Source: Sphingobium scionense
Lineage (GTDB): Bacteria > Pseudomonadota > Alphaproteobacteria > Sphingomonadales > Sphingomonadaceae
Assembly: GCF_014197035.1 (NCBI RefSeq)
Contig: NZ_JACIEU010000001.1
Location: 62,001-126,000, forward strand
Reading direction: 5' to 3'
Length of the DNA stretch: 64,000 nt
This document shows, one piece after another, positions 9,521 through 20,480 of the stretch. The translations under genes were made by a program, and so were the position numbers. Position 1 is the stretch's first letter, and every line of letters begins with the position of its first letter. The notes under the pieces were generated by a model. The model ran no database searches, was not told the origin of the DNA, and saw only the letters and a list, made by a program, of their open reading frames with translations.

Positions 9521-9880
9521 GTGCGATCATCTGCCGCATCCTCCATTCGGTCGCTTACTCTGCTTCCCTTGAGAATGGTTGGTTTCTTCATCATCGCTCC
9601 TGCAGCCTTGGTCCTCAAGCTGGCATTGCTCCCTTTCGAAAAGCCAGTCGAACGATCTCCGCAGGAGGTCGCCACATATCTTCGGGATTTCCTCGAAGGT
9701 AAGGGCGGCTATGGTGATTGGGATTATTTCACATCTACCGAAATAGCTGATCCACGATTGAACGATATCCGCGAGCGTGCCGCAAACCTCAATCTGCCAT
9801 TTGGTGAGGAAGAGGAGGCCCTTCTGGAAGAGCTTATCACGGAAGTTATGGAAATTGTGGCCGAGGAAGCCGCATTCTGA
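9521..9880 (+). CDS. Small hypothetical protein with one membrane segment
   Basis: A 119-residue protein starting at GTG 9521, 13 bases after the regulator. Residues about 15-40 form one hydrophobic segment (LRMVGFFIIAPAALVLKLAL); the rest is acidic and helical, with GYGDWDYFTSTEIADPRLND in the middle and a glutamate-rich tail. The middle block resembles a widespread uncharacterised proteobacterial protein with a W-D-x-F...I-x-D-P-x-L pattern, which supports this strand over the antisense frame. Base composition is clearly less GC-rich than its neighbours, which may indicate acquisition. No function can be given. Confidence 0.6.
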   Translation: MRSSAASSIRSLTLLPLRMVGFFIIAPAALVLKLALLPFEKPVERSPQEVATYLRDFLEGKGGYGDWDYFTSTEIADPRLNDIRERAANLNLPFGEEEEALLEELITEVMEIVAEEAAF

Positions 9881-9971
9881 AACGGATTCATTCGACTTTT
9901 CATTTTGGGAGTGTCTAATGGACCTCAGATCAATTTTGGGCGACATTGTCTTATAGTAACCACGCGCTTCC

Positions 9972-10423
9972 CTCCCCTCCCTTTCAGGGAGGGGTTGGGG
10001 GTGGGTAGGCGAGCGGAGCGAGCCTTGCTAGCTTGGCCTCATGCGCCGCGTTCCTGAACATATGACGGCCAATGCCCGCGCGCTGCGCAACGGTCAGACC
10101 GTTGCGGAGCGGATGATCTGGTTGCGCATATCCCGCTATCGCCCGCGCTTCACGAGGCAGTTGGTCATCGGCCCCTATATTGTCGATCTGGCATGCCGTT
10201 CGGCGAAACTGGCAATCGAATTCGACGGGAGCCAGCATCTGGATGCGCAGGCCTATGACGACCGCCGCTCCCTGTTTCTGATCGAACAGGGCTGGGCGGT
10301 GTGGCGCTTCTGGAATGGCGACGTGATCGAGAATCCGGATGGTGTGGTGGAGGCTATCTTGAACAGGGCCGCCGAGTGCCTCGGCGGCACCCACCCCCAA
10401 CCCCTCCCTAGAAGGGAGGGGAG
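9972..10423 (+). mobile_element. Candidate mobile unit: DUF559 gene between 36-bp inverted repeats
   Basis: The DUF559 gene is framed by near-identical inverted repeats at 9972-10007 and 10388-10423, differing at about 3 of 36 positions. Each repeat is itself a palindrome (CTCCCCTCCC, short loop, GGGAGGGG) followed by a GTTGGGGGTGGG tail that points inward. The right repeat overlaps the 3' end of the coding frame. No target-site duplication was recognised. Mobility is inferred from structure only. Confidence 0.45.
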
Positions 10424-10436
10424 ACGAAAGATCTGA
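10041..10436 (+). CDS. DUF559 endonuclease-like protein
   Basis: A 131-residue protein of the DUF559 family, which has a restriction-endonuclease-like PD-(D/E)XK fold related to very-short-patch repair enzymes. Typical blocks are AERMIWLRISRYRPRFTRQL, the core LAIEFDGSQH (E and D of the active site) and VWRFWNGDVIENPDGV. The last residues (GGTHPQPLPRREG) are encoded by the right inverted repeat, so the C-terminus is read from repeat DNA, not from conserved domain sequence. The substrate and role are unknown; association with flanking palindromes suggests it acts on, or travels with, the repeat. Confidence 0.75.
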   Translation: MRRVPEHMTANARALRNGQTVAERMIWLRISRYRPRFTRQLVIGPYIVDLACRSAKLAIEFDGSQHLDAQAYDDRRSLFLIEQGWAVWRFWNGDVIENPDGVVEAILNRAAECLGGTHPQPLPRREGRRKI

Positions 10437-10450
10437 TCTCTTCTCCCCCC

Positions 10451-10492
10451 AAAGAAAAACGGACCGCCCTCCCCTTAAAGGGGCGGCGGTCC
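10451..10492 (-). terminator. Rho-independent terminator of the TonB receptor gene
   Basis: On the minus strand a long hairpin (GGACCGCC paired with GGCGGTCC, continued by an inner CCCCTT/AAGGGG stem; 10461-10492) is followed by GTTTTTCTTT. It lies about 80 bases past the stop of the receptor gene. Confidence 0.75.
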
Positions 10493-10570
10493 GGGGAGGG
10501 GGATTGCCCGCGTGCAGTCGGGCAATCCGGGGAGGGATTTCAGGACTTGCCCGACCGGTCCGGAGGCCGG

Positions 10571-13360
10571 TCAGAACTTATAGGTCAGGCCCAGATAATA
10601 ATCGCGGCCATAGCGCTGATAGTCGATGACCTGGCGCTTATCGCCATTCTGATAGGTGACGAAGGGCTGGTCGGTGAGGTTCTTGCCCTGGAGCAGGATC
10701 GACAGGCCGGTGAGCGGCCCCGACTGGAATTCATAACCGATCTGCGCGTCGAGAATCCCCTCCGCCTTGGCGGTGCGGAAGGTCGGCGCGGCCGAGAGGC
10801 CGGCGACTTCGCCCAGGAAGGAGGAGCGATAGCGATAGGAGACGCGCGCCTGGAAACCGCTCTTTTCATAATAAGCGGTGCCGCTGGCGACCCATTTGGA
10901 CAGGCCCGGCAGGGTGACGACATCGGTCGGGTTGCTGCCATATTTGACTTCGCTGTGGGTGTAGGAACCGCTGGCGAAGATACCGAAGCCGTCGAGCGTT
11001 TCGCTGAACAGCTTGAACGGCAGCGAGACGGTGCCCTCCGCCCCCATGATCGTGCCCTTGCCGGTGTTGGCCGGGGCCTTCAGCAGGCCGATATAGCTGC
11101 CGTCGGCGATGATCTGGTTGCGGATGTCGGCGGGCAGCGAGGCCAGCACGTCGGAGAAATCATAGGCGATATTGTTGTTGGGATCGACGAAGTCGGTCAG
11201 ATTCTTGAAATAGCCCGCAAGCGAGACATAACCGCCGCCCGGGAAATATTTCTCGATCGACAGGTCGATATTGGTCGACTGATAGGGACGCAGCGCGATG
11301 TTGCCGCCGTTCGAGCTGAACGGGCTGTATTGCGGATCGGAGCCGAGGCCGACATTGGCCAGGTTGAAGCTATATTCCTGGTTGATCCGTTCCTGGTCCA
11401 TGCGCGGACGGACCATGGTCTGGGCCGCGCCCATCTTCACGAAGAAGCCGGGTTCCAGCTCGACCGAGAATTGCGCGCTGGGCAGGAAATTGGTGAAGCT
11501 GTCCTTGCCCGAAGCCGGAACCACCGTGACGACACCGTTGGAAAAGTTGGAGATGGTGCCGGTCGACGCCTGGCGGGTGTGGATCACCTGCACGCCGATC
11601 GCGCCCTTGAGCGGCTTGCCACCCAGATCGCCGTCCAGCGTCATCTTGGCATAGCCGGTGAAGACGTCTTCCTTCACGACATTGTCGCGCACCAGCGAAG
11701 AGGGGCGATTGTCGAACACGGCGTCGAGCGTGTTGTTGTAGAGATAGAGCGGGTCGAGCGTCAGCATCGCCGGCACGCCCAGATAGTCGAGCGAGACATT
11801 CTTGCCGAGCAGAGCTTCCTGCGGCACCGGCGCCGAGCCGGGCGTGCCATTGGCGATGGTGCAGTCCGTGCCGCCGGTCGGGCAGAGGAAATAGCTGGTA
11901 TAGGCGCTGGTCTTCTTGCGCCGGCTGTAATTGCCGCCGACTTCCCAGTTGCTGAAGATGCTGCCGGAAATGTCGCCGACCAGGTTGGCGCGGAACGACT
12001 TCATGTCGTCGATGAACTTGGGCCGGTTGAGGAAGCCCGCCTGCACGACGGCGGTGGTGCCGTTATAGCCCCAGCCATTGGGGTCGGTCAGGCTGATGAC
12101 GTTGGTATCGGTATAGTCGAGCGTCGGCACGATGCTGAACAGGCCGTTCGACTGGCGCTCGACGCGCACCGTGTCGGACACGCCCGACCGGAGATAGCCG
12201 GTGCCCGAATAGGTTTCGAGCAGGAAGTCGGTGCGCTTGGCGCGCGACCAGCTGGCGTCGACATTGAGCTTGAGCCGATCGTTCAGGCGGATGTCGTTGT
12301 TCCAGCCGAGCGAGATGGTGTCGGCCTTGCGCTTGTTATAGTCGTTGCGCTGGACGCCATAGACGTTGGAGAAGGTGGCGCCGGTGACGAAGCCATTTTC
12401 GACCGTCACGTCGCTGACGCCGACATTGCTGCCCCAGACGAGCGGGAATTCGATGCCGCGCAGGCGCTGTTCTTCCTCGAAATGCGAAGCGAGGACGTCG
12501 AAGGTCGAGTGGAAATTGTCGCTCGGCTGCCATTCCAGCGTGCCGACCATGCCGTAGCGCTTGAGCAGGTTCGACTGAACATAGGGCTTGGCGCCGCCGA
12601 TGATCAGGTTGCCGTCGGCATCGGTGGGATAGCCCCAGCTGTTGAAGCGCTCGTTCTGCGAGGGGGTCTGCGAGGCGGCGAAGCCCAGCGACAGGCCCAG
12701 CGTGTCGTCAGCGAACTGATCGACATAGGTGGCCGAGGCGCGATAGCCATAGCGTTCGCCATCGGGATTGAGCTTGTCCATGCCGTTCATCTGGCCGCGC
12801 AGCGACACGGCGAGGATGCGGTCATTCTTGTCGAGCGGACGCAGCATGCGCAGGTCGACCGTGCCGGAAATGCCGGCGGCGATCAGGGCGGCGTCCGCGC
12901 TCTTGTAGACATTGACGTTCTGGAAGAATTCCGACGGATACTGGTCATATTCGACGCCGCGATTGTCGCCGACGGTGACCTGTTCGCGGCCATTGAGCAG
13001 GGTGGTCGAGAAGTCCGGGCCAAGGCCGCGGATCGACAGGCGCTGGTCGCGACCTTCGAGGCGCTGGGCGGTAACGCCAGGCAGACGGGCAAGCGAGTCC
13101 GCGATCGACACGTCGGGCAGCTTGCCGACATCTTCGGCCGAGATGGAATCGACGATCAGGACGGAATCGCGCTTCACCTTGGCGGCGGAGGCGAGCGAGG
13201 CGCGGATGCCGGTGACGACGATGCCTTCGGATTCGCCGGCGGCGGGTGCGGCGGGCGTCGCGGTTTCGGCGTCGGTCTGCGCATGGGCGATCGCGGCGAA
13301 CGAGAAGGAAGCCCCTGCCAGCAGCGCAGCGCGCAGGACGGTATGACGGAATTGATGCAT
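10571..13360 (-). CDS. TonB-dependent receptor of the maltodextrin locus
   Basis: Outer-membrane active transporter of 929 residues. It has a signal peptide (first 28 residues, ending IAHAQ), a TonB-box-like EGIVVTGIRASL near 44-55, a plug with LPDVSIADSLARLPGV and SIRGLGPDFSTTLLNGRE, and a 22-strand-barrel-like C-terminus ending in YYLGLTYKF. The start has GGGGAGGAT about eight bases upstream. The protein resembles the long sphingomonad and Caulobacter receptors used for maltodextrins. The link to that substrate rests on the neighbouring amylase and glucosidases and on the 14-bp operator shared with their promoter. Confidence 0.85.
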   Translation of the reverse strand: MHQFRHTVLRAALLAGASFSFAAIAHAQTDAETATPAAPAAGESEGIVVTGIRASLASAAKVKRDSVLIVDSISAEDVGKLPDVSIADSLARLPGVTAQRLEGRDQRLSIRGLGPDFSTTLLNGREQVTVGDNRGVEYDQYPSEFFQNVNVYKSADAALIAAGISGTVDLRMLRPLDKNDRILAVSLRGQMNGMDKLNPDGERYGYRASATYVDQFADDTLGLSLGFAASQTPSQNERFNSWGYPTDADGNLIIGGAKPYVQSNLLKRYGMVGTLEWQPSDNFHSTFDVLASHFEEEQRLRGIEFPLVWGSNVGVSDVTVENGFVTGATFSNVYGVQRNDYNKRKADTISLGWNNDIRLNDRLKLNVDASWSRAKRTDFLLETYSGTGYLRSGVSDTVRVERQSNGLFSIVPTLDYTDTNVISLTDPNGWGYNGTTAVVQAGFLNRPKFIDDMKSFRANLVGDISGSIFSNWEVGGNYSRRKKTSAYTSYFLCPTGGTDCTIANGTPGSAPVPQEALLGKNVSLDYLGVPAMLTLDPLYLYNNTLDAVFDNRPSSLVRDNVVKEDVFTGYAKMTLDGDLGGKPLKGAIGVQVIHTRQASTGTISNFSNGVVTVVPASGKDSFTNFLPSAQFSVELEPGFFVKMGAAQTMVRPRMDQERINQEYSFNLANVGLGSDPQYSPFSSNGGNIALRPYQSTNIDLSIEKYFPGGGYVSLAGYFKNLTDFVDPNNNIAYDFSDVLASLPADIRNQIIADGSYIGLLKAPANTGKGTIMGAEGTVSLPFKLFSETLDGFGIFASGSYTHSEVKYGSNPTDVVTLPGLSKWVASGTAYYEKSGFQARVSYRYRSSFLGEVAGLSAAPTFRTAKAEGILDAQIGYEFQSGPLTGLSILLQGKNLTDQPFVTYQNGDKRQVIDYQRYGRDYYLGLTYKF

Positions 13361-13458
13361 GACAGTGATCCTCCCCAGGACGCATCTTGAGCGTTTCTTG
13401 CCGACATGTGTCGGTCTGGTTCAAATAGCGCCGCCCCCGTCCCTCTGCACAGCATCCA

Positions 13459-13472
13459 GCATACGTATTCAG
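13459..13472. promoter_or_regulatory. Second copy of the candidate LacI-family operator
   Basis: The 14 bases GCATACGTATTCAG are identical to the site at 8426-8439 and lie about 100 bp upstream of the receptor ATG, in the stretch expected to hold its promoter. Confidence 0.6.
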
Positions 13473-13587
13473 CCATATTCACGACATGACCGGTTACCGT
13501 AGCGGAAATGGCCGAAATAGCGGGTTCAGCCGTGCAATAGGACCGATGACATGGGCGCGGCCGACGATAAAAATGCAGGGGTGATGC

Positions 13588-13615
13588 TTGAAAGGGGCGC
13601 GCAGCTTCCTAGATT
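13588..13615 (+). promoter_or_regulatory. Sigma-70-type promoter of a small RNA
   Basis: TTGAAA at 13588-13593 and TAGATT at 13610-13615 are separated by 16 bases. Transcription would start near 13621, at the first base of the hairpin of the small-RNA candidate. No protein-coding gene lies on this strand nearby, so the promoter most plausibly serves the RNA. Confidence 0.6.
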
Positions 13616-13620
13616 GGTCC

Positions 13621-13701
13621 TGTCACTCTTCCCCCCCTTTGGAGTGACACCTCCCTGAACCTGGCCCCGTCGTTGAGCTTGCTCCGGCGGGGTTTTCTTT
13701 T
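13621..13701 (+). ncRNA. Small regulatory RNA candidate, suhB/MmgR-like (alpha-r8)
   Basis: About 80 bases in the 368-bp gap between the divergent receptor gene and the lytTR gene. Hairpin 1 pairs TGTCACTC (13621-13628) with GAGTGACA (13642-13649). A single-stranded linker with CCTCCCT follows, which is complementary to Shine-Dalgarno sequences. Hairpin 2 pairs CCCCGTCG (13665-13672) with CGGCGGGG (13685-13692) and runs into TTTTCTTTT, a typical intrinsic terminator. Length, order of elements and promoter position fit the alphaproteobacterial suhB/MmgR family as I recall it, but the family name needs a covariance-model search. Confidence 0.7.
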
Positions 13702-13728
13702 GCCCGCCAGAGCGAGTCAGGACGCGGG

Positions 13729-14598
13729 TCAGGATGCGGGCAGGAAGCCGGCCCGTTGCAGCCGGGCGACCGAATCGCGCGCGACGGGGACGCTGATCCC
13801 GCCATCCAGGGTGATGAGCCAGCTGCGCCCGGCGGGATCGCAACGCAGGATGGCGTGGTGGGCGATCCACCAGCTGCGATGCACCTGCGCGCCGGCAACC
13901 CCGTCCATCTCCGCGATCGCGTCGCGCAGCCGCATCAACAGCAATTCGCTGCCGCCCGCGCCATGGACGCGGACATAATGATCCTCGCTCTGCAGCGCGA
14001 GGATCGGCCCGGCAAAGCCGGCCGACAGGCGATGGCGCAGGGCGGGTTCGGTGGAGGATGTTGTGGCGGCCTCTTCGGGAAGCGGGGCATTCATAGGCCG
14101 CGGCACGACATCGCGCTGAGCCAGTCGCCGGTCGGCCTGTTCGGCCCAGTGGGTGACGACCAGCACGGTGAGCGCACAGAGGAAGGAAAAGGGCAGCAGG
14201 CCGGTGAAGCCGTCCAGGTCGCGAAAGGCGGTGCGGCCGACATTGCGCCAGAGGAAGGCCAGCGGCACGACGCAGAGCGAAACGCCGGAAAAGACGGTGA
14301 TCGACACCGACAGGTCGATCCGCCGGGCGAGGCCGCGCAGCAGCCAGATCGCCGGCCGGACGAGGATATAGGCGCCCATCAGCAGCAGCCACCAATGGCC
14401 GATCCGCCCCGGCAGCCCGTCGCGCATATAGGTGCCGAACGGCCCCATGAAGCCGATGATGCCGGCCAGTAGCAGCATCGCCCACAGCTCCAGCAAGATG
14501 CGTCGGTTGAAAATCGCCTGCTCCCCTCGTCCGCCCCGCTGTATCGCCCTGCCCGTTCGCGAAGCGCAGGCTGGAAAATGCCCGGTTTTGCGGGACAT
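13729..14598 (-). CDS. Membrane-anchored LytTR-family transcriptional regulator
   Basis: A 289-residue protein with about four N-terminal membrane segments (residues 35-160, for example LWAMLLLAGIIGFMGPFGTY and LLPFSFLCALTVLVVTHWA) followed by a LytTR DNA-binding domain (about 190-285) with ALQSEDHYVRVHG, ELLLMRLRDAIAEM and VHRSWWIAHHAI. The start at 14598 has AAAGAGGG seven bases upstream; the frame further upstream is poor in coding character. This layout is frequent in sphingomonads, where the membrane part is thought to sense a signal directly. It is divergent from the gene at 14718; the target genes are unknown. Confidence 0.8.
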   Translation of the reverse strand: MSRKTGHFPACASRTGRAIQRGGRGEQAIFNRRILLELWAMLLLAGIIGFMGPFGTYMRDGLPGRIGHWWLLLMGAYILVRPAIWLLRGLARRIDLSVSITVFSGVSLCVVPLAFLWRNVGRTAFRDLDGFTGLLPFSFLCALTVLVVTHWAEQADRRLAQRDVVPRPMNAPLPEEAATTSSTEPALRHRLSAGFAGPILALQSEDHYVRVHGAGGSELLLMRLRDAIAEMDGVAGAQVHRSWWIAHHAILRCDPAGRSWLITLDGGISVPVARDSVARLQRAGFLPAS

Positions 14599-14717
14599 TG
14601 GCAAGCCCTCTTTCCGCGTAACGGATTGGTGCTTGCCGGCCGGCGGGCAGGCGCCATCAGCAGAGCGGACGGCCGCCCCGCACCCCTGGGCCAAGGCCGA
14701 GAAGAGGAGAGATATTG

Positions 14718-16370
14718 GTGACCAAGCCCCCTTCCCGCCGGCTGCCCATGTTGGCCATGCTGCCCATCCTGATCGGCGGGCTGGCACTGGATGGCGGACC
14801 GACCCTGGCCCGGCCCAAGGCGCAAGGCGCGCTGTTCGGCCAGCCGGTGATCCGCACCCTGACATTGCCCGCCGACATGCGACCGCAAAGCGCCACCTAC
14901 ACGCCGTCGGGGCGGATATTGCTGACCTATGCCAGGCCCGGCGAGAGCGATCCACGGCAGATCAACCTGGCCATCATGGACGATGATGGCAGCCATATCC
15001 GCCCGGTCTTCAGCGGGACGATCCCAGCCCGGCCGAAGGATAATGGCATCCGCTACATGGTGTTTGCCGACAATAAGCGCATCTTCCTGGGCGATTTCGT
15101 GATCGAATGCCCGACCAGCCTGGACGATTGCACGCAGGCGCAACTGGTGCCCGTCACCTATCCGCCGCAGGTGGCCGATGGCGCGCATATCTGGCATCGC
15201 TGGTCGGAAATGGTGGTCGCGCCGGACAATCGCCATATCGCCTGGACGACGTTGCTCGCCAATTATTCCGCCGCCGTGCTGACCGGCGAACTGACGCGCG
15301 GCCCGGACGGCTATGTCGTCGCCCGGCCGCAGATCATCAGCAGCAGCGATCCCTTCCGCCCCGATCCGGTCCATGCCGATGGCGTCATCCCTTCGCCGAT
15401 CCGCGGCGGCGAGGTGAAGCAGTTCGTCCATGGCGGCAGCGCCCTGTCGCTGGTCGGCGCGGTAAAACGCGACCTGCCCGATTCGGTGGTGATGGACCTG
15501 GCGGGCGGCAAGGTGACACCGATCACCGACACGCCGGGCTATACCGAGACGACGATCTTCTCGCCCGACGAGCGGCTGGGCATGGTGATGACCACCCGCT
15601 TTTCGCAGACCGACCCGGCGATATTGGGGCTGATGCCCCGCCCCTATCCCGACAGCCTGAACATGGGGCTGAGCATGTTCGCCTATACCTATGCCGTCAC
15701 CGGCGTGCGCACGGCGCGGCCGGGCAATGTCGGGCCGGCGCTGATCGACATCGCCCGGTCGCAGCGCGAGAATGGCTATCAGGGCGCGAACCTCAGCAGC
15801 CAGGCCGACTGGGTGTTTCATTCGCCCATGTCCTGGCACCCCGACAGCCGCCGGGCGACCTGGATCGAGGGGTTGCGCGGCAGCGAAACCAAGCGAGTCC
15901 AGATTGTCACCCTGCCGGGATACAAGGCGGGGCCGGCGGTCGCCCCGCGCGCCGTGCCCGATCATCTGCCCTATGGCGAGGCGGACCTGTCCACCCTGCC
16001 GGCGCTGGCAGGCAAGAGCCAGAATATCGACGTGAAGGTCTATGGCCGGCGGTCGGGGCATATCCTCTATCGGCGGACGAGCGGCGCCATCGAGAAAATC
16101 TATGTCGATTTCAGCGACGACGGGAAGCAGGTCTATAGCGGGCGCGAGACGACGCAGATCAACATGCGCGGCCAGTCCAGTTACGAAGCCGATATCCGCC
16201 TGACCGGCCCCAAGCCCGGCATCATGAAGCTGCAGATGACGTTCGGGCCGCTGGGCGGCCCCAAGCCCGCCGCGATCGACTTCACGCCCCAAGCCGACGG
16301 GCAGCCGCGCAGCCGGGGCTTTGCCGAATATGACGGCCAGCGCCTGAGCGTGGACCGGCTGGCGCCGTGA
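14718..16370 (+). CDS. Exported beta-propeller-like (TolB/WD40-type) protein, function unknown
   Basis: A protein of about 550 residues with an N-terminal signal or anchor (residues about 10-32) and repeated blocks reminiscent of TolB-type propellers: QSATYTPSGRILLTYARPGE, EMVVAPDNRHIAWTT, TTIFSPDERLGMVMTTRF and SPMSWHPDSRRATWIEGLRG. Such proteins are periplasmic or surface binding or scaffold proteins. GTG at 14718 is preferred to TTG at 14715 because the AGAGGAGAG ribosome site ends five bases before it. It is divergent from the lytTR gene, which might regulate it. I do not recognise a specific function. Confidence 0.65.
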   Translation: MTKPPSRRLPMLAMLPILIGGLALDGGPTLARPKAQGALFGQPVIRTLTLPADMRPQSATYTPSGRILLTYARPGESDPRQINLAIMDDDGSHIRPVFSGTIPARPKDNGIRYMVFADNKRIFLGDFVIECPTSLDDCTQAQLVPVTYPPQVADGAHIWHRWSEMVVAPDNRHIAWTTLLANYSAAVLTGELTRGPDGYVVARPQIISSSDPFRPDPVHADGVIPSPIRGGEVKQFVHGGSALSLVGAVKRDLPDSVVMDLAGGKVTPITDTPGYTETTIFSPDERLGMVMTTRFSQTDPAILGLMPRPYPDSLNMGLSMFAYTYAVTGVRTARPGNVGPALIDIARSQRENGYQGANLSSQADWVFHSPMSWHPDSRRATWIEGLRGSETKRVQIVTLPGYKAGPAVAPRAVPDHLPYGEADLSTLPALAGKSQNIDVKVYGRRSGHILYRRTSGAIEKIYVDFSDDGKQVYSGRETTQINMRGQSSYEADIRLTGPKPGIMKLQMTFGPLGGPKPAAIDFTPQADGQPRSRGFAEYDGQRLSVDRLAP

Positions 16371-16464
16371 GGTCGAGGCTGTTTGTATTGATTTGACAGG
16401 ATTGTTATCCTCATCCCTGTCCGGTTGACTCCGTCCGGGCGGACCAACTGGCCAGGGATAGAAG

Positions 16465-17712
16465 ATGATCGATCGCCTTTTCGCACGCGCCTGCCGCGCG
16501 CGCGTCCATCTGCTGCTGATTGCCGGCACCGCGCTTTGCCCGACGATGCTGCGGGCGCAGGCGCCGGTCGAGACGCTGATCGGCCGGATCGGCGCGACCG
16601 ATGCGCAGGGCATGGCCGCGATCGAGCTGCGCTTCCTCAACATGGGCACGGCGCCCGCCGCCATGCCGCTGCCCGACCGGGTGGAGGCGCTGGTGGAACA
16701 GGATGGCGCCACGCGCCGGCTGTGGCTGCGCCGGGCACCGGGCGTGCCGGAGACGGTGGAGATTGCGCCGGGTGGCTTTGCCCAGGCGCGCTATCAACTG
16801 GCCGCCAGCGACATGGCCGAGGGGGCGTTGCTGTCGATCCCGGCCTGGAATTCGCCGCAGGTGGCGCTGCATGGCGCGGCTGCCGCGCGGATGGCGGCCG
16901 CTTCGCCGGTGCCGGTCCCACCGCCGCCGCCACCGCCCGGAACCCCGGTGCCGCCACCGGTCGCGCCGCCGGCCGATCGCAGCGCGGGCAATGCCTTCAT
17001 CGGCAATCTGGCACCCTATGAGCCCATCTATGCGGTCTATGGCCCCGGCACCAATACCGATGCCCGGTTGCAGTTGAGCTTCGAATATCGGTTGTTCGGG
17101 TCGCGCGACGCCGCACACCTGCCCAGTTCCTGGCGGGACGGCCTGCATTTCGCCTATACCCAGCGCATGTTCTGGGATCTGGGCGCCAATTCCATGCCCT
17201 TCCGCAACATCGATTATCAGCCCGAGATCATCTATGTGACGCCGACCCGGATGCTGAAGAACGGCATGTCGCTGGCGCTGCAGGGCGGACTTCGGCACGA
17301 ATCCAACGGCCGGGACGGCGATGCGTCGCGCAGCATCAACAGTTTTTATGTCGCGCCGATGGCGGCCTTCTCGCTGGGCGAGGAACGGCGGTTGCTGGTG
17401 GCGCCACGCCTGACCTTCTATGTTGGCGACAAGTCCGATAATCCCGATATCGTCCGCTATCGCGGCCATGCCGGCCTGTTCCTGCAGGTCGGCGATGATG
17501 ACGGGTTGCGCCTGTCGACCAACAGCCGGTTCAATTTCGGATCGGGCAAGGGCGCGATCAACGCCGACCTGTCCTATCCGCTGCCGCGCCTGCTGGGCGG
17601 CGGCCCCGATCTCTATTTGTTCGCTCAGGGATTTGCCGGATATGGCGAGAACCTGTTGGACTATAATCGTTCCATAACAAGATTGCGGATCGGCTTCGCG
17701 CTGGTGCGCTGA
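16465..17712 (+). CDS. pldA: Outer-membrane phospholipase A with extra N-terminal domain
   Basis: Outer-membrane phospholipase A hydrolyses acyl chains from phospholipids in the outer leaflet. The catalytic set is visible: H278 and S280 in RHESNGRDG and N292 in SRSIN, with the same spacing as H142, S144 and N156 of the E. coli enzyme. The barrel domain starts near residue 180 (FIGNLAPYEPIYAVYGPG). The protein is longer than the usual 270-290 residues: a signal peptide, a soluble domain of about 115 residues and a proline-rich linker (about 151-171, PPPPPPPGTPVPPP) precede the barrel. It is followed by the ATPase gene on the same strand. Confidence 0.88.
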   Translation: MIDRLFARACRARVHLLLIAGTALCPTMLRAQAPVETLIGRIGATDAQGMAAIELRFLNMGTAPAAMPLPDRVEALVEQDGATRRLWLRRAPGVPETVEIAPGGFAQARYQLAASDMAEGALLSIPAWNSPQVALHGAAAARMAAASPVPVPPPPPPPGTPVPPPVAPPADRSAGNAFIGNLAPYEPIYAVYGPGTNTDARLQLSFEYRLFGSRDAAHLPSSWRDGLHFAYTQRMFWDLGANSMPFRNIDYQPEIIYVTPTRMLKNGMSLALQGGLRHESNGRDGDASRSINSFYVAPMAAFSLGEERRLLVAPRLTFYVGDKSDNPDIVRYRGHAGLFLQVGDDDGLRLSTNSRFNFGSGKGAINADLSYPLPRLLGGGPDLYLFAQGFAGYGENLLDYNRSITRLRIGFALVR

Positions 17713-17762
17713 CCGTCGGGTGGCTTGCCCCCGGCCGCTCGACGCGACTGAAAGGGAAGCCG

Positions 17763-20435
<2,673 letters not shown>

Positions 20436-20480
20436 CCGCCATTATCCACAGCCCAACAGCCGCAGAAGAAGGAGGAAATC

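Noticed and set aside
9527-9946. A 139-codon frame on the - strand opposite the small gene at 9521
   Set aside because: The + strand frame has a membrane segment, an acidic tail, a family-like central block and follows the regulator closely; the - strand frame has none of these.
10388-10513. A CRISPR-like array suggested by several GC-rich repeats after the DUF559 gene
   Set aside because: The repeats are hairpins in different orientation and spacing, explained by the right inverted repeat, the receptor terminator and a short GGGGAGGG-type repeat. There are no regular spacers.
10547-13390. A 947-codon open frame on the + strand opposite the TonB receptor
   Set aside because: It is antisense to a receptor with signal peptide, TonB box and terminal phenylalanine. 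The translation is rich in R, A, G and D without domains, as expected from GC-rich mirror frames. The long frames at 2943-5051 (+) and 40014-42866 (-) are rejected for the same reason.
14379-14955. Longer N-terminus for the LytTR regulator (in-frame start at 14955)
   Set aside because: The extra 119 residues look like antisense of the neighbouring gene and overlap it; the start at 14598 has a good ribosome site and precedes the membrane part directly.
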